Source of the DNA: Aquimarina sp. MAR_2010_214
Lineage (GTDB): Bacteria; Bacteroidota; Bacteroidia; Flavobacteriales; Flavobacteriaceae
Assembly (NCBI RefSeq): GCF_002846555.1
Contig: NZ_PJMS01000001.1
Span: 5,167,501 to 5,231,500, forward strand
Direction: 5' to 3'
DNA: 64,000 nucleotides
The notes under the pieces were generated by a model. It saw nothing but the letters and a program-made list of their open reading frames with translations. It made no database searches and was not told the origin of the DNA. The position numbers and the translations under genes were made by a program. Shown one piece after another: positions 44,388 to 54,861 of the stretch (position 1 is its first letter; each line of letters begins with the position of its first letter).

Positions 44388-45119
44388 TTAATAAAGTAGT
44401 TTAATTTCTTTGAGATCAAAATCCGAGATAATTTCGTCCTCTATTAAAATTTGAAGTTTACCTTCGTTGGTAATAGTTTGAATAATCCCAACAAAAGATT
44501 CGCCCTCTGCATCTAAAAATGTAGAGGGTTTGTTTTTCCTAAATAGTACTGCTTCGTACTCTTTTTTAAGTCTTACAAAATTAGAAATACATAACTCAGA
44601 AAATCGTTTTTCTAACTGAACTAATAAGGATTGCAAAATTTCTTCAATATTTAAGTTCTTACCTAAAACCTGTTTTAAAGACCCAGCTTGTGGTAAATTA
44701 TTAAACTCTGTTTGATTGATATTAATTCCAATCCCGATAATAGCTCCAATCATACTGCCATTCTTAACCACATTTTCTATCAAAATACCACACAATTTCT
44801 GTTTATCTGACAGAATGTCGTTAGGCCATTTTATAGATAATTTAGGGACTATAAGATGTTTTAAAGTATCATAAACGGCTAGTGATGTAGCTATGGAAAC
44901 ATAAAACTGGTCCATTAGCGGTAACCCTTCAACAGGCATAAACACACTACATGTAAGGTTTTCTCCTGGATTGCTTTGCCAAGTTGTACCCATCTGTCCC
45001 TTACCTGACAGTTGCTTTCTTGCTATTACACAAACTGGAGTTGTAAAATGCTTTTCGCGATTCAGGTCTCTTAGAAAAGTATTTGTAGAGTCAATGGCAT
45101 CAACTTTGATTATATGCAT
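44388..45119 (-). CDS. birA: Biotin--[acetyl-CoA-carboxylase] ligase
   Basis: The 243-residue protein attaches biotin to carrier lysines, here probably including pyruvate carboxylase. The biotin-binding loop KGQMGTTWQSNPGENLTCSVFM and SIKWPNDILSDKQKLCGILIEN are clear. It lacks the N-terminal DNA-binding domain of E. coli BirA, so it is a simple ligase rather than a repressor. It ends immediately next to the SRPBCC stop. Confidence 0.95.
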   Translation of the reverse strand: MHIIKVDAIDSTNTFLRDLNREKHFTTPVCVIARKQLSGKGQMGTTWQSNPGENLTCSVFMPVEGLPLMDQFYVSIATSLAVYDTLKHLIVPKLSIKWPNDILSDKQKLCGILIENVVKNGSMIGAIIGIGININQTEFNNLPQAGSLKQVLGKNLNIEEILQSLLVQLEKRFSELCISNFVRLKKEYEAVLFRKNKPSTFLDAEGESFVGIIQTITNEGKLQILIEDEIISDFDLKEIKLLY

Positions 45120-45208
45120 GTATAAGGTGTAAAAGTTTTACAAATGTCCGACTAATACAGACATTAAAATCATAAAAAGTAATAACTTTACACAAATTAA
45201 AAAAATGC

Positions 45209-45580
45209 ATGACTAAAAAAGAAATCGGTAACGATCAATTAATTACTCAAATATTAAAAGGTATTGAAGAAGTAAAAGGTAAGGATATCAATATTTTAGA
45301 CCTTAGAGATATCGAAAATACAGTATGTAACTACTTTGTAATCTGCAACGGAACTTCTAATACGCAAGTAAATGCAATTGTAAGCTCTATCCAAAAAACG
45401 GTAAGTAAAGAACTCAAAGACAAACCATGGCATATAGAAGGTAGTGAAAATGCAGAATGGGTGTTAATTGATTATGTTAATGTTGTTGTGCATGTTTTTC
45501 AAAAACACATCAGAGAATTCTATGATATAGAAGGACTTTGGGGAGATGCAAAAACTACAGTTATCGAAACAAATTATTAA
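45209..45580 (+). CDS. rsfS: Ribosomal silencing factor RsfS
   Basis: The 123-residue protein binds ribosomal protein uL14 and keeps subunits apart during starvation. The Iojap-fold markers are present: ITQILKGIEEVKGKDINILDLR, FVICNGTSNTQVNAI and WHIEGSENAEWVLIDYVNVVVHVFQ. It is followed after 13 bp by ftsH, a common Bacteroidota arrangement. Confidence 0.95.
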   Translation: MTKKEIGNDQLITQILKGIEEVKGKDINILDLRDIENTVCNYFVICNGTSNTQVNAIVSSIQKTVSKELKDKPWHIEGSENAEWVLIDYVNVVVHVFQKHIREFYDIEGLWGDAKTTVIETNY

Positions 45581-45593
45581 AAGAAAACCGTAA

Positions 45594-47546
45594 ATGGCGA
45601 AAGAAAATAAAAAAACAGAACCGAATAAAAAACCAAAGTTTAGCGCATATTGGATTTATGCAATTATTATTATTGGTTTTTTAGTATTGAATTTTATGGG
45701 TGGAAGCGGATTAGGATCTGCCCCCACTACTTCTCCTTCTGAATTTCAGGATTTTTTAAGTAACGGAGAAGTAGAAAAAGTAGTGATTGTAAATCGCCGA
45801 AATGCTAAGGTATTTCTTACCGGCGAAGCTAAATCATTAGATAAGCACCAAAAAAACAAGAGCAAATCTCTATTGCCAGCAAGTCCAAATGATCCTGACT
45901 ATCAATTTGAATTTGGTGACTTACAGAATTTTGAAAATAAAATTGCCACAATAAAAAAGGAGAATGGTTTAACAACTCAAGTAAATTATGACACCGAAAG
46001 TAATGTATGGGGAGAAATTTTTATTACTCTCTTACCATTTGCACTAATAATCGGAGTATGGATATTCATCATGCGAAGAATGAGCGGTGGTTCTGGCGGT
46101 GGTGCCGGAGGACAAATATTTAATATTGGAAAATCTAAAGCTAAGCTTTTTGACCAAAATACCGAAGTTAAAGTTTCTTTTGAAAATGTGGCAGGATTAG
46201 AAGGCGCCAAAGAAGAAGTGCAAGAAATTGTTGATTTTCTTAAAAATCCAGAAAAATACACCTCATTAGGTGGTAAAATACCTAAAGGAGCTCTACTAGT
46301 TGGCCCTCCTGGAACAGGTAAAACCTTATTAGCAAAAGCTGTAGCTGGTGAAGCAAAAGTGCCATTCTTTTCTTTATCAGGATCAGATTTTGTAGAAATG
46401 TTTGTGGGTGTTGGAGCTTCTCGTGTTCGGGATTTATTTAAACAAGCAAAAGAAAAATCTCCTGCTATTATTTTTATTGATGAAATTGATGCTGTAGGTA
46501 GAGCCAGAGGTAAAAGTAATTTCTCAGGATCTAATGACGAAAGAGAAAACACTCTAAATCAATTACTAACAGAAATGGATGGTTTTGGCACAAACACCAA
46601 TGTAATTGTCATAGCAGCTACCAACCGTGCAGATGTACTTGATAAAGCATTGTTACGTGCCGGTCGTTTTGATCGTCAGATATATGTAGATCTTCCAGAC
46701 ATTCGTGAACGTAAAGAAATATTTGATGTTCATTTAAAGCCATTAAAGAAAGTTGAAAATGAATTAGATACCGAATTCATGGCAAAACAAACTCCGGGAT
46801 TCTCTGGTGCTGATATTGCAAATGTATGTAACGAAGCTGCTTTGATTGCTGCAAGAAAAGGAAACAAAGCAGTAGGGAAACAAGATTTTCTTGATGCAGT
46901 AGATAGAATTGTTGGAGGGTTAGAGAAAAAGAATAAAATTATTACCCCTGATGAAAAACGAGCTATCGCTTTTCATGAAGCAGGTCATGCAACTGTAAGT
47001 TGGATGTTAGAACATGCTGCTCCACTGGTAAAAGTTACTATTGTACCCAGAGGACAATCTTTAGGTGCTGCCTGGTATTTACCAGAAGAAAGGCTAATTG
47101 TACGACCAAATCAAATGCTTGATGAAATGTGTGCTGCTTTAGGAGGTCGTGCTGCAGAAAAGGTTATATTTAATGAAATTTCTACAGGCGCTCTAAGTGA
47201 CTTAGAAAAAGTAACTAAGCAAGCAAGAGCTATGGTTACAGTATATGGATTAAATGAGAAAGTAGGAAACCTTACCTACTATGATTCTTCGGGACAAAGT
47301 GAGTATAATTTCACAAAACCATATAGTGAACAAACTAGTGAGCTTATTGATAAAGAAATTTCGAATATAATTGAAGAGCAGTATCAACGTGCAATTAAAT
47401 TATTAGAAAAGAATAAAGACAAACTAACAGAATTAGCTGAAGTCTTATTAGAAAAAGAAGTGATTTTTAAAGATAACTTAGAGAAAATTTTTGGCGAAAG
47501 ACCATTCGGCAAAAAAGAAGAAGAAATCATCAAAGAACCTTCTTAA
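45594..47546 (+). CDS. ftsH: ATP-dependent zinc metalloprotease FtsH
   Basis: The 650-residue protein has an N-terminal membrane helix, a periplasmic stretch, a second helix (about residues 142-160), a Gly-rich linker, an AAA+ domain with [18 protein letters not shown] and [11 protein letters not shown], and the protease motif HEAGH near residue 460. It degrades misfolded or regulatory membrane proteins. The two-helix topology and order are standard. A strong terminator follows. Confidence 0.97.
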   Translation: MAKENKKTEPNKKPKFSAYWIYAIIIIGFLVLNFMGGSGLGSAPTTSPSEFQDFLSNGEVEKVVIVNRRNAKVFLTGEAKSLDKHQKNKSKSLLPASPNDPDYQFEFGDLQNFENKIATIKKENGLTTQVNYDTESNVWGEIFITLLPFALIIGVWIFIMRRMSGGSGGGAGGQIFNIGKSKAKLFDQNTEVKVSFENVAGLEGAKEEVQEIVDFLKNPEKYTSLGGKIPKGALLVGPPGTGKTLLAKAVAGEAKVPFFSLSGSDFVEMFVGVGASRVRDLFKQAKEKSPAIIFIDEIDAVGRARGKSNFSGSNDERENTLNQLLTEMDGFGTNTNVIVIAATNRADVLDKALLRAGRFDRQIYVDLPDIRERKEIFDVHLKPLKKVENELDTEFMAKQTPGFSGADIANVCNEAALIAARKGNKAVGKQDFLDAVDRIVGGLEKKNKIITPDEKRAIAFHEAGHATVSWMLEHAAPLVKVTIVPRGQSLGAAWYLPEERLIVRPNQMLDEMCAALGGRAAEKVIFNEISTGALSDLEKVTKQARAMVTVYGLNEKVGNLTYYDSSGQSEYNFTKPYSEQTSELIDKEISNIIEEQYQRAIKLLEKNKDKLTELAEVLLEKEVIFKDNLEKIFGERPFGKKEEEIIKEPS

Positions 47547-47572
47547 AGATATTATTTTTACTTGTAAATTGA

Positions 47573-47611
47573 AAAATCTTAACCTAACGGAATATTAGGT
47601 TAAGATTTTTT
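47573..47611 (+). terminator. Terminator of ftsH
   Basis: AAATCTTAACCTAA pairs with its exact inverse over a 7-nt loop and runs into a long T tract, directly after ftsH. Confidence 0.85.
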
Positions 47612-47612
47612 T

Positions 47613-47620
47613 TATCTTTG
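47613..47620 (+). promoter_or_regulatory. -7 box of the LUD-cdsA-psd unit
   Basis: TATCTTTG matches TAnnTTTG just after the ftsH terminator and 41 bp before the LUD start. Confidence 0.45.
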
Positions 47621-47661
47621 GAGGTAATGTAAAACCGTAATTTCCCAATCCTAATCTAAAA

Positions 47662-48273
47662 ATGAGTCTATTTAGAAGAATATTTTCCTCAAAATCTAAA
47701 TCAGACCAGAAGAGTAAGGAACGTCACTTAGATGATCGCAGTAAATATATGCCAGAAATCGATTTACCGATTGATGAAAGCTTTATGATAAATTTCAAAA
47801 GAAACGGTGGTAAGTTTCTTTATTGTGATGATGAAAATGAAGTTTCTGATTCTTTTGACAAGATTCTTTTGGAAAATGATTGGTATGAGAAAGATGTGTG
47901 CTGTTTTGATATTGCTTTGGAACATAAATTTTCTGGTTTCAATCTAAATTATGTCAAAAACTTTTCTGCTTCTTTCTTTTTTGCTACTTGTGAATATTTA
48001 ATTGCAGATAGCGGCTCTATATTAGTATCTTCAAACCAGCTTAGAGAGAAAAAACTCACCGAACTCCCTGACAACTTTGTGATTTTAGCGTCTACAAGTC
48101 AACTAGTTAAAAACATTGGTGAAGGATTAAAAGGTATAAAAAATAAAAATAAAAATTCTATCCCCTCTAACATCACTACAATTAAAGATTTTGAACCGCA
48201 AAAAGAAAAGGATTTCTTAAGCTATGGAAATAGTTCAAAAAATTTATATTTGCTGCTGCTGGAAGATTTATAA
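47662..48273 (+). CDS. LUD-domain protein (LutC/YkgG-like)
   Basis: The 203-residue protein fits the LUD domain: CCFDIALEHKFSGFNLN, then FFATCEYLIADSGSILVSSNQL and DNFVILASTSQLVKNIGEGL are typical of LutC-like proteins, which in other bacteria help oxidise lactate. LutA and LutB partners are not nearby. In Bacteroidota this gene is often found before cdsA and psd, so it may have a different role here. It is first in the phospholipid operon, with 1 bp to cdsA. Confidence 0.85.
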   Translation: MSLFRRIFSSKSKSDQKSKERHLDDRSKYMPEIDLPIDESFMINFKRNGGKFLYCDDENEVSDSFDKILLENDWYEKDVCCFDIALEHKFSGFNLNYVKNFSASFFFATCEYLIADSGSILVSSNQLREKKLTELPDNFVILASTSQLVKNIGEGLKGIKNKNKNSIPSNITTIKDFEPQKEKDFLSYGNSSKNLYLLLLEDL

Positions 48274-48274
48274 T

Positions 48275-49084
48275 ATGAAGGAATTGCTTACAAGATCTTT
48301 ATCGGGACTTTTATATGTCTCTATTTTACTACTATCCATATGTATCAATAGATACACCTTTATTGGGGTATTTTTGGTTTTTGGAATGATTACTATATAT
48401 GAATTTCAAAAACTAATTCATCTCAGAAACAAAAGGTTGTATGTAATATTTATTACTCTCTTGGTGGTACTAAACATATTTCAGGATAAGCTTTATTTTT
48501 ATCTTATTCTTCCTGTTTTGACTCTTACTATTATTACAGAATTATTTTTGGTAAAAGATTTGGTTACGATTCGTATTATTCCAATGTTCGAAAAACGAAA
48601 ATATCGTACCAGTATTTTTTATCTAATCACATCTATTGTATTTCTAACTCTTGTTCCATATTATACAGAAGAATACCAACCATCCATTATCGCAGGAGCA
48701 TTTTTAATCACTTGGGTCAATGACACTTTTGCATATTTGGTTGGGAAAAATTTTGGCAAAAACAAACTATTAGAACGAATTTCTCCAAAAAAGACTATAG
48801 AAGGATTTATTGGAGGGTTTATGTTCTCATTATTAGCTGGATATTTGATTGCAACATTTTCTGATACTTTATCAATCGGAATTTGGTTGATTATAAGCAT
48901 AATTATGAGTATTTTTGGAACTTTGGGAGATTTAATACAATCCAAGTTCAAAAGGCAGGCTGGAGTTAAAGACAGCGGCACTATAATGCCTGGTCATGGT
49001 GGTATATATGATCGACTAGATAGTATTATATTTGCCAGCCCATTTTTATATGCATTTTTACAAATACTAAATCATGTTTCATAA
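48275..49084 (+). CDS. cdsA: Phosphatidate cytidylyltransferase
   Basis: The 269-residue membrane protein makes CDP-diacylglycerol, the precursor of phospholipid head groups. The C-terminal signature SKFKRQAGVKDSGTIMPGHG and DRLDS is complete, and KKTIEGFIGG lies before it. The ATG at 48275, one base after the LUD stop, is used in place of 48224, which overlaps it. Its end overlaps the psd start by 11 bp. Confidence 0.95.
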   Translation: MKELLTRSLSGLLYVSILLLSICINRYTFIGVFLVFGMITIYEFQKLIHLRNKRLYVIFITLLVVLNIFQDKLYFYLILPVLTLTIITELFLVKDLVTIRIIPMFEKRKYRTSIFYLITSIVFLTLVPYYTEEYQPSIIAGAFLITWVNDTFAYLVGKNFGKNKLLERISPKKTIEGFIGGFMFSLLAGYLIATFSDTLSIGIWLIISIIMSIFGTLGDLIQSKFKRQAGVKDSGTIMPGHGGIYDRLDSIIFASPFLYAFLQILNHVS

Positions 49085-49721
49085 AGAAGGATATAAAATA
49101 ATATCAGTAGCACTTGTATTATTTCTAGGCATCAATTTAGCCTCTTACGTAGCTATTCAGATAGATGAATGGCAGATCGCCATATTTTCGGTTACATTAG
49201 TGTTTCTGATCTTGATTTTACAATTTTTCAGAAACCCTAAGAGAAACACAACAGTTAATGACAGTACTGTAGTGGCACCCGTTGATGGAAAAGTAGTAGT
49301 TATCGAAGAAGTATTCGAAAAAGAGCATTTTAAAGATAAACGTTTACAGGTATCAATTTTCATGTCTCCAGTAAATGTTCATGTAACAAGACACCCTATA
49401 AACGGAGAAGTTATTTTTAGCAAGTATCATCCTGGTAAATATCTTGTAGCCTGGCATCCAAAAGCTTCTGAAGAAAATGAAAGAACTACCGTTGTTGTAA
49501 AAAACAATAGCATAGAAATATTATATCGACAAATAGCAGGAGCACTTGCAAAAAGAATCGTAAATTATGCTAAAGAAGGAGAAAAGGTAATTCAGGGCTC
49601 TGATAGTGGTTTTATTAAATTTGGGTCCAGAGTAGATGTATATTTACCTATAGGAACCGATGTAAGTGTTACTTTAAATCAAAAAGTAAAAGGAGGAGAA
49701 AGTGTTATTGCCAATCTTTAA
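49074..49721 (+). CDS. psd: Phosphatidylserine decarboxylase family protein
   Basis: The 215-residue protein is a short-form Psd: two N-terminal membrane helices, VAPVDGKVVVIEEV, MSPVNVHVTRHPINGEV and the self-cleavage region IKFGSRVDVY with the Gly-Ser bond that yields the pyruvoyl group. It converts phosphatidylserine to phosphatidylethanolamine, the main lipid of these bacteria. It overlaps cdsA by 11 bp and precedes an acyl-CoA-binding protein by 2 bp. Confidence 0.93.
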   Translation: MFHKEGYKIISVALVLFLGINLASYVAIQIDEWQIAIFSVTLVFLILILQFFRNPKRNTTVNDSTVVAPVDGKVVVIEEVFEKEHFKDKRLQVSIFMSPVNVHVTRHPINGEVIFSKYHPGKYLVAWHPKASEENERTTVVVKNNSIEILYRQIAGALAKRIVNYAKEGEKVIQGSDSGFIKFGSRVDVYLPIGTDVSVTLNQKVKGGESVIANL

Positions 49722-49723
49722 TC

Positions 49724-49990
49724 ATGACGGAAGAAGAATTAAATATTGCCTTCGATAATGCATATGAGCGTGCCTGTAATACCAAAATACAATTGCCGCC
49801 AGATGTTATGCTTCATTTCTATGCATATTACAAAAGAGCAACGCATACTGAAGGTTTTTTTACCCCATCAGGAGATAGCGAACTTAGAAATGCATTTAAG
49901 CTAAATGCCTTTTTTCAAGCAAAAAATCTTACTCCAAAACAAGCCAAAGAAAAATATATAGAATTGGTAAATGAACATATAACCGATTAA
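49724..49990 (+). CDS. Acyl-CoA-binding protein
   Basis: The 88-residue protein is a full ACBP: FDNAYERACNTKIQLPPDVMLHFYAYYKRAT and LRNAFKLNAFFQAKNLTPKQAKEKYIEL match the four-helix bundle that holds long-chain acyl-CoA, with the Tyr-Tyr-Lys segment at the usual position. ACBP is mostly eukaryotic and only scattered in bacteria. It lies 2 bp after psd, so it is coupled to phospholipid synthesis. A terminator follows at once. Confidence 0.9.
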   Translation: MTEEELNIAFDNAYERACNTKIQLPPDVMLHFYAYYKRATHTEGFFTPSGDSELRNAFKLNAFFQAKNLTPKQAKEKYIELVNEHITD

Positions 49991-49992
49991 TT

Positions 49993-50030
49993 AAAAAAGG
50001 CCTTGATTTATATAAATCAAGGCCTTTTTT
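49993..50030. terminator. Strong bidirectional terminator
   Basis: A perfect palindrome built on AAAAAGGCCTTGATTTA and its inverse, flanked by As and Ts, between the convergent ACBP and valS genes. Confidence 0.88.
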
Positions 50031-50054
50031 AATTATTATACTACCTAATTACAT

Positions 50055-52688
50055 CTAATTGCTTAAACTCTTAAGGCTTGACTTTATAGTAGCAATTTTA
50101 GCTTCGGCATCAGCTTGTTTCTTCTTTTCGTTAGCAATAACCTGATCTGGTGCATTATTCACAAAACGTTCATTTTGTAATTTTTTCTGAACAGATTTCA
50201 AGAAACCTTCTGTATACGATAACTCATCAGTTAATTTCTTAATTTCTTCTTCTACATTGATCGCTCCAGAAATCGGAATAAAATATTCATTAGATTTCAC
50301 TCTAAAAGAAAGTGCTCCTTCAACCTTAGCATCTACATAATTTAATGTCGACAAGTTTCCGAGCTTGCTAATTACCGTATCAAAAGAGGTACTACTGTTT
50401 CCACTGTTTAACACAGATAATTCGATAGTTTCTTTAAACGCTATATTTTTCTCTTTTCGTATAGTTCTAATTCCAGAAACTACTTCTGCTGCAATCTCAA
50501 ATTCTGCAATCAAATTTTCATTAACTGCTTGTGGTTCTGGCCAACTAGCAATGATCAATGCTTCTTCTGGTGTTCTATCTGCAATCTGTTGCCATATTTC
50601 TTCAGAAATAAAGGGAACAAAAGGATGTAAAACTTTTAAATTGTCTTCTAAAATTTTGATGATCTCTTGATATGTTTTACTATCAATAGGACTGCCATAA
50701 GCAGGCTTAACCATCTCTAATAACCAACTACAGAAATCATCCCACACCAACTTATATGTTGTCATTAGAGTGTCACTAATACGATATTTTACATAGTTAT
50801 CTTCGAGCTCTAAGAGTGTTTTCTGAAATTTTGAAGTATACCATGCTATCGCCATAGCCGAAGATTCTGGTTGATCTATAGTATTATCAATCTCCCATCC
50901 CAGAATAAGTCTAGAGGCGTTAAATATTTTATTAACAAAAGCACTACCCTGCTTACACAAGTCCTCATCAAACATTAAATCATTCCCTGCAGGAGCACTT
51001 AATAAAAGTCCTACTCTCACCCCATCAGCTCCGAATTTATTTATCAAACCTACAGCATCAGGTGAATTACCTAATTGTTTAGACATTTTACGTCTCTGTT
51101 TATCTCTTACAATACCCGTAAAATAGACATTAGAAAACGGTTTTTCTCCTCGATAATGATATCCAGAAACAATCATTCTTGCCACCCAAAAGAATATAAT
51201 ATCCGGGCCAGTAACCAAATCATTAGTTGGATAATAGTAATTAATTTCTTTATTATCTGGCTCTAGGATTCCATTAAAAACACTCATAGGCCACAACCAA
51301 GAAGAAAACCAGGTATCCAAAGCATCAGGATCCTGAGTAAGATCTGCATTGGTCAACTCGGTATTTCCTGTTTTTTCTTTAGCTAAAACCAAAGCCTCTT
51401 CCCTACTTTCTGCTACCACAAAATCTTCTTTACCATCTCCATAGAAATATGCCGGAATTTGATGTCCCCACCATAATTGGCGAGAAATATTCCAATCTCT
51501 AACATTTTCCATCCAATATTTATAGGTATTTATAAATTTTTCAGGAACCAGATTCACTTCTTTATCTAAAACAGCATCTAATGCTGGCTGGGCCAAATCT
51601 TTCATTTTTAAGAACCACTGATCACTTAACTTTGGTTCGATCACAGCTTTGGTACGCTCACTAGTTCCTACTTTATTAAGATGCGTTTCGGTTTTTACAA
51701 GTACTTCAATACGTTCAAGTTCTTTTACAATTTCTTTACGAACTACAAAACGATCTTTTCCTTCATATTGCAATCCATAGGAGTTCAATGTAGCATCATC
51801 ATTAAAAATATCTATCACTTCCAGATTATGCTTATCTCCTAAAGTCTTATCATTAGGATCGTGAGCAGGTGTTACTTTAAGACACCCGGTACCAAATTCC
51901 ATATCTACATATTCATCTTCGATTATAGGTATAACACGATTAGCAATAGGCACAATAGCTTTTTTACCTTTAAGATGTGTAAATCGATCATCATTTGGAT
52001 TAATACAGATTGCAGTATCTCCCATAATTGTTTCTGGACGAGTGGTTGCAATAGTTAGCGTATCTTCTGTACCTTCAATTTTATAGTTTAGGTAATATAA
52101 ATTCCCTTGTTTTTCTTCATAAATTACTTCTTCGTCAGATAAAGTAGTCTTAGCCTGAGGGTCCCAATTTACCATTCTATAGCCACGATAAATCAATCCT
52201 TTATTATACAGGTCTACAAAAACCTTAATAACAGACGAAGACAAGTTGTCATCCATTGTAAAAGCAGTACGTTCCCAATCACAAGAAGCTCCTAATTTTT
52301 TTAACTGTTCCAGGATAATCCCTCCATGTTTATGAGTCCACTCCCAAGCATGTTCTAAAAACTCATCTCTGGTAAGGTCATTTTTATCAACCCCCTCTTC
52401 TTTTAACTTAGCTACAACTTTAGCTTCTGTTGCTATTGAAGCATGGTCCGTTCCTGGTACCCAACAAGCATTAAAGCCTTTTAAGCGGGCTCTACGGATT
52501 AATACGTCCTGAATTGTATTATTAAGCATATGTCCCATATGCAAAACCCCCGTAACATTTGGTGGTGGAATAACAATAGTATATGCTTCTCTTTCATCAA
52601 CCTCTGAATGAAAATAATTATTTTTCATCCAGTAGGCATACCACTTTTCTTCTATCGATTTTGCATCGTATTTACCTGCTAAAGACAT
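50055..52688 (-). CDS. valS: Valine--tRNA ligase
   Basis: The 877-residue class I synthetase charges tRNA-Val and edits threonine. The HIGH-type motif is [12 protein letters not shown] and the KMSKS-type motif reads [10 protein letters not shown]; the anticodon domain and a C-terminal coiled coil (about residues 815-877) follow. I use ATG 52688 ([20 protein letters not shown]); 52721 falls on the -7 box. The end is a standard ValRS coiled-coil arm. Confidence 0.97.
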   Translation of the reverse strand: MSLAGKYDAKSIEEKWYAYWMKNNYFHSEVDEREAYTIVIPPPNVTGVLHMGHMLNNTIQDVLIRRARLKGFNACWVPGTDHASIATEAKVVAKLKEEGVDKNDLTRDEFLEHAWEWTHKHGGIILEQLKKLGASCDWERTAFTMDDNLSSSVIKVFVDLYNKGLIYRGYRMVNWDPQAKTTLSDEEVIYEEKQGNLYYLNYKIEGTEDTLTIATTRPETIMGDTAICINPNDDRFTHLKGKKAIVPIANRVIPIIEDEYVDMEFGTGCLKVTPAHDPNDKTLGDKHNLEVIDIFNDDATLNSYGLQYEGKDRFVVRKEIVKELERIEVLVKTETHLNKVGTSERTKAVIEPKLSDQWFLKMKDLAQPALDAVLDKEVNLVPEKFINTYKYWMENVRDWNISRQLWWGHQIPAYFYGDGKEDFVVAESREEALVLAKEKTGNTELTNADLTQDPDALDTWFSSWLWPMSVFNGILEPDNKEINYYYPTNDLVTGPDIIFFWVARMIVSGYHYRGEKPFSNVYFTGIVRDKQRRKMSKQLGNSPDAVGLINKFGADGVRVGLLLSAPAGNDLMFDEDLCKQGSAFVNKIFNASRLILGWEIDNTIDQPESSAMAIAWYTSKFQKTLLELEDNYVKYRISDTLMTTYKLVWDDFCSWLLEMVKPAYGSPIDSKTYQEIIKILEDNLKVLHPFVPFISEEIWQQIADRTPEEALIIASWPEPQAVNENLIAEFEIAAEVVSGIRTIRKEKNIAFKETIELSVLNSGNSSTSFDTVISKLGNLSTLNYVDAKVEGALSFRVKSNEYFIPISGAINVEEEIKKLTDELSYTEGFLKSVQKKLQNERFVNNAPDQVIANEKKKQADAEAKIATIKSSLKSLSN

Positions 52689-52718
52689 ACTTTGGTCTGA
52701 TTTTTGAATTAAGAAGTG

Positions 52719-52726
52719 CAAAAGTA
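52719..52726 (-). promoter_or_regulatory. -7 box of valS
   Basis: The minus strand reads TACTTTTG, an exact TAnnTTTG match, 31 bp before the chosen valS start. Confidence 0.45.
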
Positions 52727-52944
52727 CTTATTAAAGTATGAAGTACGAAGTTAGAAATATGAAAATTTAAAAAAAACTAAGGAATGAAATTAAATGATGT
52801 TACTATAAAAATATAACAGCTTATACCTTGTATAATATCAAAATTTCAAACCTCATACTTTTAACTTTTGATCTCTTACTTTTTGTTATCATTTTGCAGT
52901 TGAATAAAAAGTAAGTACTTTTACGTTTAATAAAAACCTACATC

Positions 52945-53349
52945 ATGAAAAAAATAATGATAATTTTATTTATTGGTTTTCTTGGCACAACTTTAAATGC
53001 ACAAGACACTGATAAAGCGCAAATAAAATTTAAATCCGAAGTTGTTGACTATGGTGAAATCGCCAAAGGCAGTGACGGTATTCGCAAATTTGAATTTACA
53101 AATACAGGAAATGCTCCTTTAGTCATTTCCAGAGTATATTCAAGCTGTGGGTGCACCATCCCTAAAAAACCAGAGCAACCAATTGCTCCAGGAGAATCTG
53201 GTGTTATCGAAGTTAAATATGATACCAAAAGAGTGGGACCAATTCGTAAAACTATCACAGTAACATCTAATGCGGGAGATACTCCTACGATGGCTATAAA
53301 AATTAAAGGAACTGTACTTGATAAAAGTGTTTTAGAAAAGAAAAACTAG
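52945..53349 (+). CDS. DUF1573-domain secreted protein
   Basis: The 134-residue protein has a signal peptide (MKKIMIILFIGFLGTTLNAQ) and one DUF1573 domain, an immunoglobulin-like fold: VDYGEIAKGSDGIRKFEFTN, then GNAPLVISRVYSSCGCT with the family CGC motif, and GPIRKTITVTSNAGD. DUF1573 proteins are numerous in Bacteroidota and mostly uncharacterised, probably periplasmic. It is a single-gene unit followed by a terminator. Confidence 0.92.
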   Translation: MKKIMIILFIGFLGTTLNAQDTDKAQIKFKSEVVDYGEIAKGSDGIRKFEFTNTGNAPLVISRVYSSCGCTIPKKPEQPIAPGESGVIEVKYDTKRVGPIRKTITVTSNAGDTPTMAIKIKGTVLDKSVLEKKN

Positions 53350-53372
53350 AACTCGCACACAATAATATTAAC

Positions 53373-53402
53373 AAAAAAGGGTACTTTAGAGTATCCTTTT
53401 TT
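53373..53402. terminator. Bidirectional terminator
   Basis: AAAAAAGGGTACT pairs with AGTATCCTTTTTT (one G-T pair) over a TTAG loop, between the convergent DUF1573 and protease genes. Confidence 0.78.
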
Positions 53403-53406
53403 ATTT

Positions 53407-54756
53407 TTAAATCACCTTTTTAAGAGAAAAATTGCAGCTTATTTCTATCCCTAACCGCTCTACTCGCATCTTAATCTTTCTTCCTTCTTCAAAATAAAAC
53501 ATATCATTTAATTCAGAAAGTTTATATCTATATGCACTTCTACCATTTACCTGCAAAATAACATCCCCCTTTTTTAAACCTGCGATATCAGCTGGTGAAT
53601 TAGGCCTAACATCTAAAACTTCATATTTAGGTTGAAGAATAAAGTTGTTTGTAAGTTCAATCGTTTTTTGATTTATCAATTTATTTATACCTAAATATAC
53701 TCTATCTTCTTCTTTATAATTTCTTACTGCTGTATAACCTGTATGTTGAATAGTAAGCCCGCTCATATTATAATGAAAAGGTTTATTAAAAAAGTTATTC
53801 TTTTTAAAAGATATTTTCTTTCTAGTGTAATCTAAAATAAGATTAAACCTTCTTAAGACGTTTCCTCCTAGAGACCCTTGCCTATTATTTAAAGATATTC
53901 CTTGTATATATATTGAATCTGGAAATGAAGCTGTTACTTCCTTCATTTTAAAATCACCAATATGAAGTTCTTCAATTTTAGTTTTTTGACCGTATATATC
54001 TCCGCTAAAACCTTTGCCCAAAAAATCTCTAAAGGAATTTTCACTAGCGTATATCCCTTTTTCTTTGTTCTCGAACAACCATAGAGAAGAACCAGAACCA
54101 GAATCTAACAAAAGATTGATATCAATCAACCCATTGTCTGACTGATATTTAGCAGCAATAAATGGTTTTTTCTTTTTTTCTAAAAATTCAATTTTGGTTT
54201 GATAGCATTTCCCGCACTTTTTGTATGTATACGATGCTGGATTATGCATTTTTATGTATTGTTTCGCATAATTAATATCTAACACAAAGTTTTTAATAAA
54301 ATCATGACCTATAATCCCATGTACAGGAAATCCCATTCTGGGAGAAAAATTAATTGACTCATCTAAAACCAGGTAAATTTTATGATTAGAACTAGTAGCG
54401 TCACCTATCTTTACTTCGTTATTAACTGATTTTATAGCTTCTACTGGCTCATCATCACCTAGACCTCTAAGATGAATTTTTGAAGCATTTTTAAGTTCTA
54501 AAGAGCTTTTATTATCTACACTAAAGATAATAGTTGACCCAACGCCGGTATCTAAAATAAAGGAAAGTTCGACACCATTTACAACAACAGGAATAACAAT
54601 AAGATTATTTGCCAATTCAAACCTAATCCTATCACTTTTTTTTCCAGTAGGTAGCCGGAAGTCTTCTTGAGCAAAAAGAGCAATATTAAAGATTAAAAAT
54701 AGTAGTGAAATCTTACTTTTAAGAAAATGGCAAAAATCTAGTGATAAAATCTTCAT
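53407..54756 (-). CDS. Secreted retropepsin-like aspartyl protease with PDZ domain
   Basis: The 449-residue protein has a signal peptide (ending IALFAQ), two aspartyl-protease motifs (FILDTGVGSTI and NLLLDSGSGSSLW) so a single chain supplies both catalytic Asp residues, and a C-terminal PDZ domain (VLDVRPNSPADIAGLKKGDVI). This pattern is common in Bacteroidota and is probably periplasmic or cell-surface. Substrate unknown. It is divergent from the aminotransferase gene at 54862. Confidence 0.88.
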   Translation of the reverse strand: MKILSLDFCHFLKSKISLLFLIFNIALFAQEDFRLPTGKKSDRIRFELANNLIVIPVVVNGVELSFILDTGVGSTIIFSVDNKSSLELKNASKIHLRGLGDDEPVEAIKSVNNEVKIGDATSSNHKIYLVLDESINFSPRMGFPVHGIIGHDFIKNFVLDINYAKQYIKMHNPASYTYKKCGKCYQTKIEFLEKKKKPFIAAKYQSDNGLIDINLLLDSGSGSSLWLFENKEKGIYASENSFRDFLGKGFSGDIYGQKTKIEELHIGDFKMKEVTASFPDSIYIQGISLNNRQGSLGGNVLRRFNLILDYTRKKISFKKNNFFNKPFHYNMSGLTIQHTGYTAVRNYKEEDRVYLGINKLINQKTIELTNNFILQPKYEVLDVRPNSPADIAGLKKGDVILQVNGRSAYRYKLSELNDMFYFEEGRKIKMRVERLGIEISCNFSLKKVI

Positions 54757-54861
54757 TAGTCTAAATATAAAAAAATAGTTGAAAAATCACATCAAGTATG
54801 CATCAATTTCTTAAAATATTTAAGAAATTTACCGCTATTTTATTTTTTTAAATCAGATCAG

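Noticed and set aside
45986..46552. Long minus-strand frame opposite ftsH
   Set aside because: It mirrors the conserved ftsH coding strand and has no domain of its own.
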